A stretch of 64,000 bases of DNA from Paraburkholderia sp. (lineage in GTDB: Bacteria; Pseudomonadota; Gammaproteobacteria; Burkholderiales; Burkholderiaceae). How positions within the stretch are numbered: the stretch's first letter is position 1; every line of letters starts with the position of its first letter. Both the position numbers and the translations under genes were made by a program. The notes under the pieces are model-generated. The model was not told the origin of the DNA. It ran no database searches and worked only from the letters and a program-made list of their open reading frames with translations. Location: positions 246,754 to 310,753 of the forward strand of contig NZ_JAPWKB010000020.1 of the NCBI RefSeq assembly GCF_028283785.1. The letters are read 5' to 3'. Below, piece by piece: positions 40,835 through 49,954 of the stretch.

Positions 40835-43171
40835 GTGACGTTGGACAGGCTCTATCAAAGCGACGAGAATGCGCAGGGTATCGCCAGCCGGCTCCTGAGC
40901 GTTGGGCCCGACGCCATGATGGCGGCGGCGGAGGCCGCCACGCTGGCCGGGCACGGGCAGCGCGTCACGTATTCGCGCAAGGTGTTCATCCCGCTCACCA
41001 GGCTGTGCCGCGACGTCTGCCATTACTGCACCTTCGCGACCACGCCCGCGCGGTCGGGGACGGCCTATCTGGATCCGGAGGAAGTCCTGGCGATCGCGCG
41101 CGCGGGCGTTGCGGCCGGGTGCCGCGAAGCGCTGTTCACCTTGGGCGATCTGCCGGAGGCCCGCTATGCCGCCGCGCGCGAGGCGCTGGCCAACCTGGGC
41201 TATGAATCGACGCTGGCTTATCTTGGGGCGATGGCGCAGCTCGTCCTGCGCGAAACGGGGCTGCTGCCGCATCTCAATCCCGGTCTCATGGATACGCACG
41301 ACTACGCCATGCTACGCCCGCATGCCGCCTCCATGGGGATCATGCTGGAAAGCGTATCCGAGCGTCTGTGCGCGCGCGGCGGGCCGCATTTCGGCTCCCC
41401 GGACAAGGCACCGGCACGCCGCCTCGCCGCGATCGAGGACGCGGGAAGGGCGAAAGTACCGTTCACGACCGGCCTGCTGATCGGGATCGGGGAGACCCGC
41501 GCCGAACAGGTCGAGGCGCTGGTGGCGATCCGTGATCTGCATCGCCGTCATGGGCATATCCAGGAAGTCATCGTCCAGAACTTCCGCGCCAAGCCGGGCA
41601 CGCTTATGGCGGGCCACGCCGAACCATCGCTCGAGGATCATGTGTGGGCCATCGCCGCCGCGCGGCTGATCCTGGGGCCGGAGATGACCATCCAGGCGCC
41701 GCCGAACCTGCACGAACGGGTCGATCTGGCGCCGCTTATCCGCGCGGGGGTCAACGATTGGGGCGGTGTTTCTCCGGTCACGCCGGACCATGTGAACCCC
41801 GAAGCGCCCTGGCCGCACCTCGAAGTGCTGGAGACCGCGACCCGCGATGCCGGTCGCACGCTTGCGCAGCGGCTGGCGATCGGCCCGCGCCATGCGCTGG
41901 GCGCGAAGGAATGGGCGGATCCTGCGATGGCCGCGCGCGTCCTGCGCGCGATCGACGCGCGCGGCTTGCCCAAGCGCGACGACTGGGCGGCCGGACGCGG
42001 TGACGCGGTGCCCGAGGTCGCCTGCATCGGGGCGCGGACAGTTTCCCCGCAAATCGCGTCGATTCTGGACCGGGCCGAGGCGGGGCAGCCGCCGAGCGAG
42101 CGCGACATCGAGGTGCTGTTCGATGCCGAGGACGACGATTTTGCCGCCGTCGTCGCGCTCGCCGACCGGCTGCGGCGGCACAGTTCGGGCGAAACGCTGA
42201 CGTATGCGGTCAACCGCAACATCAACTACACCAACATCTGCCTCTACAAATGCGGGTTCTGCGCCTTCTCCAAGGGCAGCACCAAGGCGATGCGCGGCCC
42301 CGCCTACCGGCTGGACATGGCCGAAGTCGGCCGCCGCGCCGCCGAGGCGTGGGAGCGCGGCGCCACCGAAGTGTGCCTGCAGGGCGGTATCCATCCGGAC
42401 TATGATGGCAATACCTACCTCGAGGTTTTGCGCACGGTGAAAGCGGCGGCGCCGGATATCCATATCCATGCGTTTTCGCCGCTCGAAGTCACGCACGGCG
42501 CGCAGACGCTGGGCCTGCCGCTGGAAGACTACCTCGCGCGTCTGAAGGCCGCCGGGCTGGGGTCGCTTCCGGGCACCGCCGCCGAGATCCTCGATCCGGA
42601 AATCCGCGCCGTCATCTGTCCCGACAAGGTCAGCGCCGACGAATGGATCGAGGTCATGCGCGTGGCGCACGGCGTCGGGCTGCGCAGCACGGCGACGATC
42701 ATGTTCGGCCACGTCGAACAGTATCGCCACTGGGCGCGCCACCTGCTGCGCATCCGCGCCTTGCAGGAGGAGACCGGCGGCTTCACCGAATTCGTGCCGC
42801 TGCCGTTCGTCCACATGGAATCGCCGATCTGGCGCAAGGGCCTTGCCCGGTCCGGGCCGAGCTATCGTGAGGCGGTGCTGATGCATGCCGTCGCGCGCAT
42901 CGTGCTGCACCCGGTCGTCACCAATATCCAGGTGTCGTGGGTCAAGATGGGGCCGGAAGGTGCCGCCGCGGCGCTGCAGGCGGGGGCGAACGACATGGGC
43001 GGGACGCTGATGGACGAATCCATCACGCGCGCGGCGGGCGGCGTCAACGGACAGGAATTCGGTCCTGCGGAGATGCGTGCGCTGGCGGCCTCCGTCGATC
43101 GGCCGGTGCGCCAACGCACCACGCTTTATCGCGATGTCGCTGCGCGCGTTCCGGCGCACGGCGTCGGTTGA
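40835..43171 (+). CDS. fbiC: FbiC: fused CofG-CofH FO synthase (F420 biosynthesis)
   Basis: A 778-residue protein with two radical-SAM domains that together make FO (7,8-didemethyl-8-hydroxy-5-deazariboflavin), the F420 chromophore, from tyrosine and a riboflavin precursor. The CofG half has CRDVCHYCTFA (Cys58, 62, 65). The CofH half has NRNINYTNICLYKCGFCAFSKG-type sequence with Cys469, 473, 476; both are CX3CX2C. The SAM-site GGIHPD and KMGPEGAAAALQAGANDMGG are also present. The length is usual for the actinobacterial-type fusion. I start at the GTG at 40835, six bases after GGAG; an upstream GTG at 40760 lacks a ribosome site. It is followed by the reductase and cofC genes at short distances. 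Confidence 0.93.
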   Translation: MTLDRLYQSDENAQGIASRLLSVGPDAMMAAAEAATLAGHGQRVTYSRKVFIPLTRLCRDVCHYCTFATTPARSGTAYLDPEEVLAIARAGVAAGCREALFTLGDLPEARYAAAREALANLGYESTLAYLGAMAQLVLRETGLLPHLNPGLMDTHDYAMLRPHAASMGIMLESVSERLCARGGPHFGSPDKAPARRLAAIEDAGRAKVPFTTGLLIGIGETRAEQVEALVAIRDLHRRHGHIQEVIVQNFRAKPGTLMAGHAEPSLEDHVWAIAAARLILGPEMTIQAPPNLHERVDLAPLIRAGVNDWGGVSPVTPDHVNPEAPWPHLEVLETATRDAGRTLAQRLAIGPRHALGAKEWADPAMAARVLRAIDARGLPKRDDWAAGRGDAVPEVACIGARTVSPQIASILDRAEAGQPPSERDIEVLFDAEDDDFAAVVALADRLRRHSSGETLTYAVNRNINYTNICLYKCGFCAFSKGSTKAMRGPAYRLDMAEVGRRAAEAWERGATEVCLQGGIHPDYDGNTYLEVLRTVKAAAPDIHIHAFSPLEVTHGAQTLGLPLEDYLARLKAAGLGSLPGTAAEILDPEIRAVICPDKVSADEWIEVMRVAHGVGLRSTATIMFGHVEQYRHWARHLLRIRALQEETGGFTEFVPLPFVHMESPIWRKGLARSGPSYREAVLMHAVARIVLHPVVTNIQVSWVKMGPEGAAAALQAGANDMGGTLMDESITRAAGGVNGQEFGPAEMRALAASVDRPVRQRTTLYRDVAARVPAHGVG

Positions 43172-43192
43172 AAAACGAAGGAAGACCTCAGC

Positions 43193-43849
43193 ATGACCCT
43201 AGCAACCATAGCCGTCGTGGGCGGCACCGGAAATCTGGGCGCGGCGATCGCCTGGCGGCTCGCGCGGGCGGGTTATCCGGTCGTGATCGGGTCGCGCAGC
43301 ACGGAAAGCGCCGAGACGGCGGCGGCAGACCTCGGTCATGGCCTGCGCGGTGCGACCAATGCCGAGGCGGCGGCCCAGGGCGATATCGTCATCGTCACCG
43401 TCCCCTTCGCCGCGCAGGAGGCGACGCTTGCCGACATCGCTCCGCACGTGAGCGGCAAACTCGTCGTCGATACCACCGTTCCGCTGGTCCCGCCGCGCGT
43501 CATGCGAGTGCAACTGCCGTCGGAAGGATCGGCCGCGCTCAAGGCGCAGGCCGCGCTGGGCGAGGGGGTGACGCTGGTTTCGGCGTTCCACAACGTGGCG
43601 GCGCACAAGCTGGCGCAGGACATCGATACCGGTTGCGACGTGTTGGTCTTCGGGGACGACAAGGTCGCGCGCGGGCGCGTCGTGGCGCTGGCCGACGCGA
43701 TGGGCCTGCGCGGCCTGCATGGCGGCGCGCTCGCCAACTCCGCCGCCGCCGAGGCGCTGACTTCGGTGCTGATCTTCCTCAACAAGACGTACAAGGTGGA
43801 CGGCGCGGGGATTCGGATCACCGGAGAGCTTGTTCCGCTCGAGGCTTAG
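43193..43849 (+). CDS. F420:NADP+ oxidoreductase (Fno-like)
   Basis: A 218-residue Rossmann protein of the NADPH-dependent F420 reductase family, moving hydride between NADPH and F420. The N-terminal ATIAVVGGTGNLGAAIAWRLARAG is the nucleotide-binding motif; VVIGSRSTESAE follows beta-2 and carries the residues that select the NADP phosphate. Next come VDTTVPLVPPRVMRVQLPSEGSAA and VSAFHNVAAHKL, both family blocks. The length matches known Fno. AAGGAAG precedes the ATG at 43193, and the gene sits between fbiC and cofC. In this island it would supply F420H2 for the LLM-class enzymes. Confidence 0.88.
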   Translation: MTLATIAVVGGTGNLGAAIAWRLARAGYPVVIGSRSTESAETAAADLGHGLRGATNAEAAAQGDIVIVTVPFAAQEATLADIAPHVSGKLVVDTTVPLVPPRVMRVQLPSEGSAALKAQAALGEGVTLVSAFHNVAAHKLAQDIDTGCDVLVFGDDKVARGRVVALADAMGLRGLHGGALANSAAAEALTSVLIFLNKTYKVDGAGIRITGELVPLEA

Positions 43850-43873
43850 AGCCGCAGACAAAGGACCGTTCGC

Positions 43874-44449
43874 TTGCAACGATGGACTGCGCTGGTAGCG
43901 ATGAAGCAGGGCTCACAGGTCAAGTCACGCCTGTCGAACCTGCTCGACCTCCCGGCGCGGACCAGCTTGGCCCAGGCGATGGCGCGCCGTGTCGTGACAA
44001 GCCTGCGGGCGGCCGAGGGCATCGAGGACGTGCGGTTGTTGGCACCCACGCCAGCCCTGACCGGAATGACGACATGGATGCCCGATCGCGGCGCCGGGCT
44101 TAACGAGGAACTGACGCGTGCCTGCGCGGCGCTGCCGGATCGGCCGCTGCTGGTGATCCATGCCGACCTGCCGTTCCTGTCGCCCGAGGACGTGGAGGAA
44201 ATCCTCGCCGAGGCATTCCACGCAGGCGTCGCCATCGCACCCGATCGGCATGGCGAAGGCACCAATGCTCTGGCGCTGGCCAGGGGCGGCGCGCGCCGTT
44301 TCGCGTTTGGGCCGGGCAGCCTGGGGCATCATCGCGGCTTCTGGCCGCAGGCGGCGATCGTGCGCCGGCGCGGCCTGGCGTTCGATCTCGATACGCCCGA
44401 CGACTTCGCCGAAGCCCGACACTGCGCATCGGCGCTCGTTTCAGGCTGA
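43874..44449 (+). CDS. cofC: CofC: phospholactate (or analogue) guanylyltransferase
   Basis: A 191-residue nucleotidyltransferase of the CofC family, which makes the GDP-activated C3 unit (from 2-phospholactate or a related acid) that CofD joins to FO. It begins QRWTALVAMKQGSQVKSRLSNLLD (the conserved K-x4-KSRL segment), has LLVIHADLPFLSPEDVEEIL (metal-binding Asp) and GVAIAPDRHGEGTNALAL, and ends near FDLDTPDDFAEA. The start is the TTG at 43874, eight bases after AAGGA. It is 24 bases after the Fno gene. CofD and CofE, needed to finish F420, are not in the window. Confidence 0.85.
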   Translation: MQRWTALVAMKQGSQVKSRLSNLLDLPARTSLAQAMARRVVTSLRAAEGIEDVRLLAPTPALTGMTTWMPDRGAGLNEELTRACAALPDRPLLVIHADLPFLSPEDVEEILAEAFHAGVAIAPDRHGEGTNALALARGGARRFAFGPGSLGHHRGFWPQAAIVRRRGLAFDLDTPDDFAEARHCASALVSG

Positions 44450-44538
44450 AGCAGCGGCGCCCTTCCGTTTGGAAGGTGCGATCGCCCGGTGCAGGCCGAT
44501 CATCGCGGCCGACACAAAGGCGAAGAGGGGAAGAGGGT

Positions 44539-45459
44539 ATGAAGCTGAACGTGGGCGTGCCGAACAGCATGCACGTAGCGGCGATGACCCAGCCGTGGGA
44601 ACATGCGCTGACGGGTGACGACATCGGCCACGCGCTGCAAGTCGCGGACGATCTGGGCTTCAACAAGTGCATGCTGGGCGAGCACTTCATCATACCCCAG
44701 GAGCACATCGCGCTGTCCGGCGATCACTACGTGCATGGCACCGTGGCGCTGGCGTTCCTGGCCGGTCGCACCAAGCGGATGCGCGTCAGTTCCTCGGTTT
44801 CGATCCTGCCGCTGCAGAGCCCGATCGTGCAGGCCAAGGCCTGGTCCACGCTCGACTGGTTGAGCGGCGGGCGGGCGACCGCGCTGTTCGGCGTGGGCTG
44901 GCTCAAGGACGAGTTCGACATGCTCGGCGTCGACTTCCACCAGCGCGGACGCATCGCCGACGAATACGTCGCCGCGATCATCGAGCTGTGGACTTCGGAC
45001 AATCCCGAGTTCGACGGCGAATTCGTGAAGTTCAAGGATGTCGGCTTCGCGCCCAAGCCGGTGCAGCAGCCGCGCCTGCCGATCTGGTTCGGCGGTGATG
45101 CCGAGCCCGTGCTCAAGCGGGTGGCGAAGTTCGGCGATGGCTGGTCGCCGTTCCGCACGCCGCCCGAGAAATTCCCCGAATGCATCGACATCATCCGGGC
45201 GCAACCGGAATACGACGGCCGCCCGATCGACTTGTTCTTCGCGCTCGAAATGCTCAACGTCGGCGCGCATCACGAGATCATGGACGATCCGCGCGCGCCG
45301 GGCACGCGCGATGCGCAGAAGATCATCGACCAGATCGGCTGGCTCAAGGATCTGGGCGTCAACGAGACGATCGTGCCGCTGCCGCCCGGCATTTCGGGGA
45401 TCGACGAATACCTGGACCGGCTGCGCTGGGTAGCCGAAGAGATCATGCCCAAGGTCTGA
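44539..45459 (+). CDS. LLM-class flavin/F420-dependent oxidoreductase 1
   Basis: A 306-residue luciferase-like TIM-barrel oxidoreductase, from the branch that often uses F420 rather than FMN. It has KLNVGVPNSMHV at the N-terminus, KCMLGEHFIIPQEH, KRMRVSSSVSILPLQSPIVQAKAWSTLDWLSGG, and the diagnostic FGVGWLKDEFDMLGVDFHQRGRIADEY and PRLPIWFGGDAEPVLKRVAKFGDGW. Direct linkage to fbiC-Fno-cofC supports F420 use. AGAGGG precedes the ATG. The substrate is unknown. Confidence 0.85.
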   Translation: MKLNVGVPNSMHVAAMTQPWEHALTGDDIGHALQVADDLGFNKCMLGEHFIIPQEHIALSGDHYVHGTVALAFLAGRTKRMRVSSSVSILPLQSPIVQAKAWSTLDWLSGGRATALFGVGWLKDEFDMLGVDFHQRGRIADEYVAAIIELWTSDNPEFDGEFVKFKDVGFAPKPVQQPRLPIWFGGDAEPVLKRVAKFGDGWSPFRTPPEKFPECIDIIRAQPEYDGRPIDLFFALEMLNVGAHHEIMDDPRAPGTRDAQKIIDQIGWLKDLGVNETIVPLPPGISGIDEYLDRLRWVAEEIMPKV

Positions 45460-45531
45460 ACCTACCGGGCGGAGGGGGCAATGCCCCCGAAACGGGCGAG
45501 AGTGAAGCAGGACAGGGAGCGGGAGACCCCG

Positions 45532-47187
45532 ATGCGCGAATTTGACGTGGTAGTAGTGGGATCGGGCGCCGCAGGCATGACAGCGGCCTTGCGCGCGGCT
45601 GCTACAGGCGCATCGGTGCTGGTGCTGGAGAAGGCGCCGCAATTCGGGGGCACCACCTCGGTATCCGGCGGGGGCATCTGGATCCCCGATAGCCCCCAGG
45701 CGCGCGCGGCGGGGGTGAAGGACAGCCGCGCGGTTGCTCGCCAGTACGTGCTCGACGTGATCGGGCCGACCGCCGAGCCGGACCTGATCGACGCGTACCT
45801 CGATGCCGGCCCCGAAATGGTCGAATGGCTGGAGCGGCACAGCGCCGTACACTTCCTGCTCTCCCTCCCCAGCAGCGACTGGTACCCACAAGTCGCCGGA
45901 GCCGCCGACCACGGCCGATTGCTGGCGCCGCAGGAGTTCGACGGCAAGAAGCTGGGCGTGCACTTCGCCGACCTGAAGCCCGCACGCGAGGAGTTCAACG
46001 CGCCCGGCGGTTTCATGATCGACTTGTTCGACTTGCCTTATCTGGCGCAGATGCCGTCGGCGCGTTCCATCATCCATTTCGGTAAGCTCGCGGCGCGGTT
46101 CGGCGCCGACAAGGTGCGCCGCTATCCGCGTGGAACCCGGTTGACGATGGGCAATGCGCTGGCGGCCCGGCTGCTGCGCTCGGCGCTCGACGCGGGGGTC
46201 GTGATGGAGAAGGGCGCCGCCGTCGACCAGCTCGTCGTGAAGGACGGCCGGGTGACGGGCGTGCGTGTCGGCGAGGAGCAGATCGGCGCGCGGATGGGGG
46301 TGCTGCTGGCCTCGGGCGGCTTCTCGGCGAGCGAGCAGTTGCGCAAGGCCTACATCCCCTTTGCCGAGCAGCACGTCTCGATCCTGCCTTACGAGAACAC
46401 CGGCGATGGCATGAACATGGGGCTGGACGCCGGCGCGGCGCTGGGCGGTGAAAACATCGTCAACGCGGTCTGGGCGGTGGTTTCCAAGCTGACTCGTCCC
46501 GACGGTTACGTGGCACGCTATGCCCACCTCATCGACATGTCGAAGCCGGGCTGCATCGCGGTGAACGCCAGGGGCGAACGCTTCGGCAACGAGGCGTCGG
46601 TTCACTTCGTCGAAGCCATGCACGCCGACGGTGCGGTGCCCGCGCACATCATCGGCGATGCGGCTTTCGTCAAGAAATACGGGATGGGCATGGTCTATCC
46701 CGGCGGTGGCGGCCTCAAGAAGCTGGTGGCGGCGGGCTACGTGATCGAAGCGCCGACGCTGCGCGCGCTCGCCGCCAAGATCGGCGTCGATGCCGATGGG
46801 CTGGAAAAGACCGTCGCCAGGATGAACCGCTTTGCCGAAACCGGCACGGATACGGAGTTCGGCAAAGGCGATACGCAGATCGACATCGAGATCGGCGATC
46901 CCAAGCACAAGCCGAATCCCTGCCTCGGCCCGGTGGAGAAGGCACCGTTCTACGCGATCAAGATCTATCCCGGCGATGGCTCGACCACCGTTGGCCTGAA
47001 GATCGATGCCCGGTGCCGGGTCATCGGTGCCGACGGACGGGCCGTGCCGGGGCTCTATGCCGCCGGGCTCGACGCCAATTCGATCTGGCGCGGCAAGTCT
47101 CCGGCCCATGGTTGCAACGTGGGCCCGGCGATGGTGACGGGCTTCATCGCCGGCAAGGCGATGGTCGAGGAGCTGGTGCCCGCCTGA
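45532..47187 (+). CDS. FAD-dependent dehydrogenase, 3-ketosteroid-delta1-dehydrogenase-like
   Basis: A 551-residue flavoprotein of the fumarate reductase/KstD superfamily. The FAD-binding N-terminus is FDVVVVGSGAAGMTAALRAAA, followed by LVLEKAPQFGGTTSVSGGGIWIP, a pattern shared with KstD and fumarate-reductase-like enzymes. The second FAD region is VPGLYAAGLDANSIW near the C-terminus. KstD enzymes insert a 1,2-double bond in ring A of 3-oxosteroids; related enzymes act on other cyclic ketones. The ATG at 45532 follows GGGAG; an ATG at 45481 adds 17 residues without homology. It lies downstream of LLM 1 and converges on the minus-strand group. Confidence 0.85.
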   Translation: MREFDVVVVGSGAAGMTAALRAAATGASVLVLEKAPQFGGTTSVSGGGIWIPDSPQARAAGVKDSRAVARQYVLDVIGPTAEPDLIDAYLDAGPEMVEWLERHSAVHFLLSLPSSDWYPQVAGAADHGRLLAPQEFDGKKLGVHFADLKPAREEFNAPGGFMIDLFDLPYLAQMPSARSIIHFGKLAARFGADKVRRYPRGTRLTMGNALAARLLRSALDAGVVMEKGAAVDQLVVKDGRVTGVRVGEEQIGARMGVLLASGGFSASEQLRKAYIPFAEQHVSILPYENTGDGMNMGLDAGAALGGENIVNAVWAVVSKLTRPDGYVARYAHLIDMSKPGCIAVNARGERFGNEASVHFVEAMHADGAVPAHIIGDAAFVKKYGMGMVYPGGGGLKKLVAAGYVIEAPTLRALAAKIGVDADGLEKTVARMNRFAETGTDTEFGKGDTQIDIEIGDPKHKPNPCLGPVEKAPFYAIKIYPGDGSTTVGLKIDARCRVIGADGRAVPGLYAAGLDANSIWRGKSPAHGCNVGPAMVTGFIAGKAMVEELVPA

Positions 47188-47219
47188 TGCGGTGGGGCGC
47201 GGCGTCGCGCCCCTGCGGC

Positions 47220-47723
47220 TTAGGGCTCGCCTGAAAGCACCGCATAGGATGGGTCGCTGCGGTCGCGCGTGCCGCCGAAGGCACCGACCAGCGGGGCGCC
47301 CGCGTCGCGCAACTCGTCCATGTCCTGTATGTAGATGCGGTGGTCGATGGCCCAGTGCCCGTCGCGCAGCGACCAGCGATCGAGATACCGGCCGAAGACG
47401 CTGCCGACCATGTTCCGGCCCTCGCGGCTGAACCGCAGGGTGGCGCGGACGTAGGCCTCGCTCGAAGCCCGGTCGCCGCGCACGTCGATGAGCACGTTGG
47501 TTATATGATGAGCGTGAGCGGTCATCCGGGCATGCGTGGCGCACACCCAGTCGATGAAGTCCCGGCCACTGCCCCGGAACATGATGCCATAGTCGGCGGT
47601 GCCGTCTTCGTGCCAGACGCGGTAACCAAGTTCAGGGTCGATGCGGTCCACCGCGCGCGCATAGTTGCTCAACTGGTCGGCGATGGCCTGGCGCGCGGGC
47701 ATCGGGTCCTGCGTCCTCGTCAC
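47220..47723 (-). CDS. SnoaL/NTF2-like protein 1
   Basis: A 167-residue alpha+beta-barrel protein of the NTF2-like superfamily (SnoaL_4 type): IADQLSNYARAVDRIDPELGYRVWHEDGTADYGIMF at the start and LDRWSLRDGHWAIDHRIYIQDM near the end. Relatives are cyclases, dehydratases, isomerases or oxygenase beta-subunits, so function cannot be read directly. The start may be the GTG at 47723 or the ATG at 47702, each with a possible ribosome site. It lies 7 bases after LLM 2 on the same strand. Confidence 0.8.
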   Translation of the reverse strand: MTRTQDPMPARQAIADQLSNYARAVDRIDPELGYRVWHEDGTADYGIMFRGSGRDFIDWVCATHARMTAHAHHITNVLIDVRGDRASSEAYVRATLRFSREGRNMVGSVFGRYLDRWSLRDGHWAIDHRIYIQDMDELRDAGAPLVGAFGGTRDRSDPSYAVLSGEP

Positions 47724-47730
47724 TGCCGCC

Positions 47731-48807
47731 CTAAGCCGATTGCAGCGCCGCGCCGGCCCGTGCCTTGGCGGTGGCGACCAGCTTGAACAGGCCCGCGTTG
47801 TATTGCGTCAACTGGTCCATCGTCAGGTCGCGATAGGGCGTCATCGGGCAGAGCGAGTCGACCACGTCCCAGAACGGCTCGATCTTCTCCAGTACCTCAT
47901 CGATTGGGCCGCAGGTCACGAAGGCTTCGACCATCTCGTCCGAGACGTTGCCGATGACCTTGGCGATGTCGCCGTGTTCGCCCAGACTGAGCTGGCAGGC
48001 GCGCGCCTGGTCGCCGAAGCCGATCGCTTCGAAGAACGGTTCGTACTCCTTGTAGCCCGAATAGGCGGCGACGGTGGCGCGGCTGTCGTCGATGGCCTGC
48101 TGCTTGTCGTCGTTGACCGCGATCCACGGCCAGGCGTTGATCTCGATGTCGGCGCGCGTGCGGCCGAAGCGTGCCAGTGTTTCGTTGAGGAAAGGCAACT
48201 TGCTTTTGGTGTAGGCGGCGGACCACAGCGCGTGGACCATCAGCCCGTCGCCGATTTCCAGCGCCAGCGCGGTCATCTTGTCCTGCAGCGCGGCGATCCA
48301 GATCGGGATCTCCTCGCGCACGGGCGGGGCGGTGAGCATCATTTCCTCGAAATCGGCCGAGAAATACTCGCCCGCGATCGGATCCAGGCCCTTGTGGGCA
48401 TTGGCGATCACGTAGCGGATGACCTTCACGCTTTCGCGCAAGTGCGTGAGCAGCTTGCGCTCGGGCTCTCCGTACATGCCGGTGACGCAGCTCTTGATGC
48501 TCGAACCCAGGCCCAGCACGAAGCGGCCGTCCGAGATGCGATCGACGTCCATCGCGGCGTAAGCGGTTTCGACCGGGCTGCGGGTGCCGGCAATGGCGAC
48601 CCCGGTGCCGACCTTGAGCGTGCTGGTCAGCGCCGCCGTCGCGGCCATCGGCACGAACGGCGGGCCGTAGATCTGGAGCGAGAAGCAGCCTTCGAAGCCC
48701 GCCTGTTCCATCTGCTGGCCGATACCGGCCATCGCCGGGGCGGGCAGGGTAGGCATGACGGCCCACCAGCGGCGTTCACCGCCGACGGCGTTGGTGAAAG
48801 TGGGCAT
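47731..48807 (-). CDS. LLM-class flavin/F420-dependent oxidoreductase 2
   Basis: A 358-residue luciferase-like TIM-barrel enzyme: MEQAGFEGCFSLQIYGPPFVPMAA, LKVGTGVAIAGTRSPVETAYAAMDVDRISDGRFVLGLGSS, and IPIWIAALQDKMTALALEIGDGLMV. The GTGVAIAGTRSP block (positions around 65-78) is where F420-type members hold a characteristic non-prolyl cis peptide. GGGAGGG precedes the ATG at 48807. It is downstream of the split-oxygenase genes on the minus strand and is probably in their operon. Substrate unknown. Confidence 0.85.
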   Translation of the reverse strand: MPTFTNAVGGERRWWAVMPTLPAPAMAGIGQQMEQAGFEGCFSLQIYGPPFVPMAATAALTSTLKVGTGVAIAGTRSPVETAYAAMDVDRISDGRFVLGLGSSIKSCVTGMYGEPERKLLTHLRESVKVIRYVIANAHKGLDPIAGEYFSADFEEMMLTAPPVREEIPIWIAALQDKMTALALEIGDGLMVHALWSAAYTKSKLPFLNETLARFGRTRADIEINAWPWIAVNDDKQQAIDDSRATVAAYSGYKEYEPFFEAIGFGDQARACQLSLGEHGDIAKVIGNVSDEMVEAFVTCGPIDEVLEKIEPFWDVVDSLCPMTPYRDLTMDQLTQYNAGLFKLVATAKARAGAALQSA

Positions 48808-48868
48808 GTACCCTCCCGTTATCGGAAAAAAAGGGCGGACTCGCGGCCCGCCCAGTGGAGAGATCAGG

Positions 48869-49940
48869 TCAGAACTGGAACAGTTCCTTGCGCAGGCCGA
48901 TGATGTCGCTGCAATCGGCGCTGACGTTGTCCCGATAGGCGAAATCGCCCTTCTCCTGGCGCTCGGCGAGTTCCATCATCGCCATGCGATAGCGCTGTCC
49001 GGCTTGGTCGAACTTGCTGTGCAGGTCCTTGCGGTCGGTATGGCGCATGTAGCGCGGGCTTTGCGGCGAGGTCATGTAGCTGTCCTGGCGCGAGACCTTG
49101 TAGCCGGCCTTGGGCATGACATGGCGGAACATGAGCCCGGCATTGGAGGTGTTCATCACCATTTCCATGCGCGTGCGGTCGCGCGTTTCGGGCGTGCAGG
49201 GGTGGAACAGCGGCACGTCGTCGCCGGGGTTGAAGCTGGCCATAAGCGATCGCGCAGTGCGAACGCAGATAGATGCGGATCACCTGGCGCACGTTCTGGG
49301 TCGGCTGGCGGATGCCGCTGAAGAACTTCATCACCGGCGCCACCGACTTGTTCACCAAGGTGCGAACCATGGTGACGGTCTCGCTGTCGTAGAAAGTCTC
49401 GACCGTTTCGCTGTCCGAACGTTCATCACCCACGACGTCGGCATGCAGAAAGTCGGCATGCGTCAGATCGATCAGGTTTTCGAGGCTGATGGGCGCGGAG
49501 GATTCGAACCGCACGGTGGCGGTCATGTGTTTGGGCAGGCCGCCCTTTGGGGGCAGGAACGGCAGGCTCGGCAGGTGGACCGGGTCGGCGGCCTGGGGGT
49601 TCCCGAACCACACCCAGACGACACCGTAGTGCTCCATGGTCGGGTAATGACCCTTTACGTCGGTATAGACGCTCTTGTCACGGGCTATGCGTTCGTTGGG
49701 GTGGAACTCGCTGGCGACGACGACGCCGTCCTCGCGCCACAGGAAGATCGGGTGCGAATAGATCGCGCGCCGCACTGGCTTTCCGGTCACGGAATAGTTG
49801 TGGGCTACCGGAAACCAGCTATCGCGCATCACGATGTCGTGCGGAACCCAGCGGTTGATTGCGTTCAGCGAAATCGGCGTGGACGCGCGGGTGGTCGGGC
49901 TTTCGTCCGTTTGCGAGGGACGGTCGGCTACTTCGAGCAT
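48869..49940 (-). pseudogene. Rieske-less oxygenase alpha-subunit homologue, frameshifted
   Basis: A ring-hydroxylating-oxygenase-like protein read in two frames. Residues 1-232 start at the ATG at 49940 (behind GGAGG); the rest, from MASFNPGDDVPLFHP, is in the next frame from 49243. Near 49,245 the sequence gcttatggcc would be continuous if one T were absent. The mononuclear-iron site is present: ENLIDLTHADFLHADVVG (Asp158, His161, His166) and, in the second frame, SRQDSYM with the likely third ligand. The Rieske motif is not: where CPH...CxYHGW should stand, the protein reads ASEFHPNERIARDKSVYTD then GHYPTMEHYGVVWVWFG. About 350 residues if repaired. It may be intact in the real genome if the frameshift is an error. 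Confidence 0.75.
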
Positions 49941-49954
49941 TGGGGTATCCTCCT

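Noticed and set aside
36707..41299. A very long open frame on the minus strand (about 1,530 codons).
   Set aside because: It is antisense to the BKACE, CaiB, TonB receptor and fbiC genes, has Arg/His/Asp-rich composition and no recognisable domain. High GC content produces such frames.
44500..47544. A long minus-strand frame of about 1,000 codons.
   Set aside because: It is a shadow of the LLM 1 and KstD-like genes, both of which carry clear family motifs on the plus strand.
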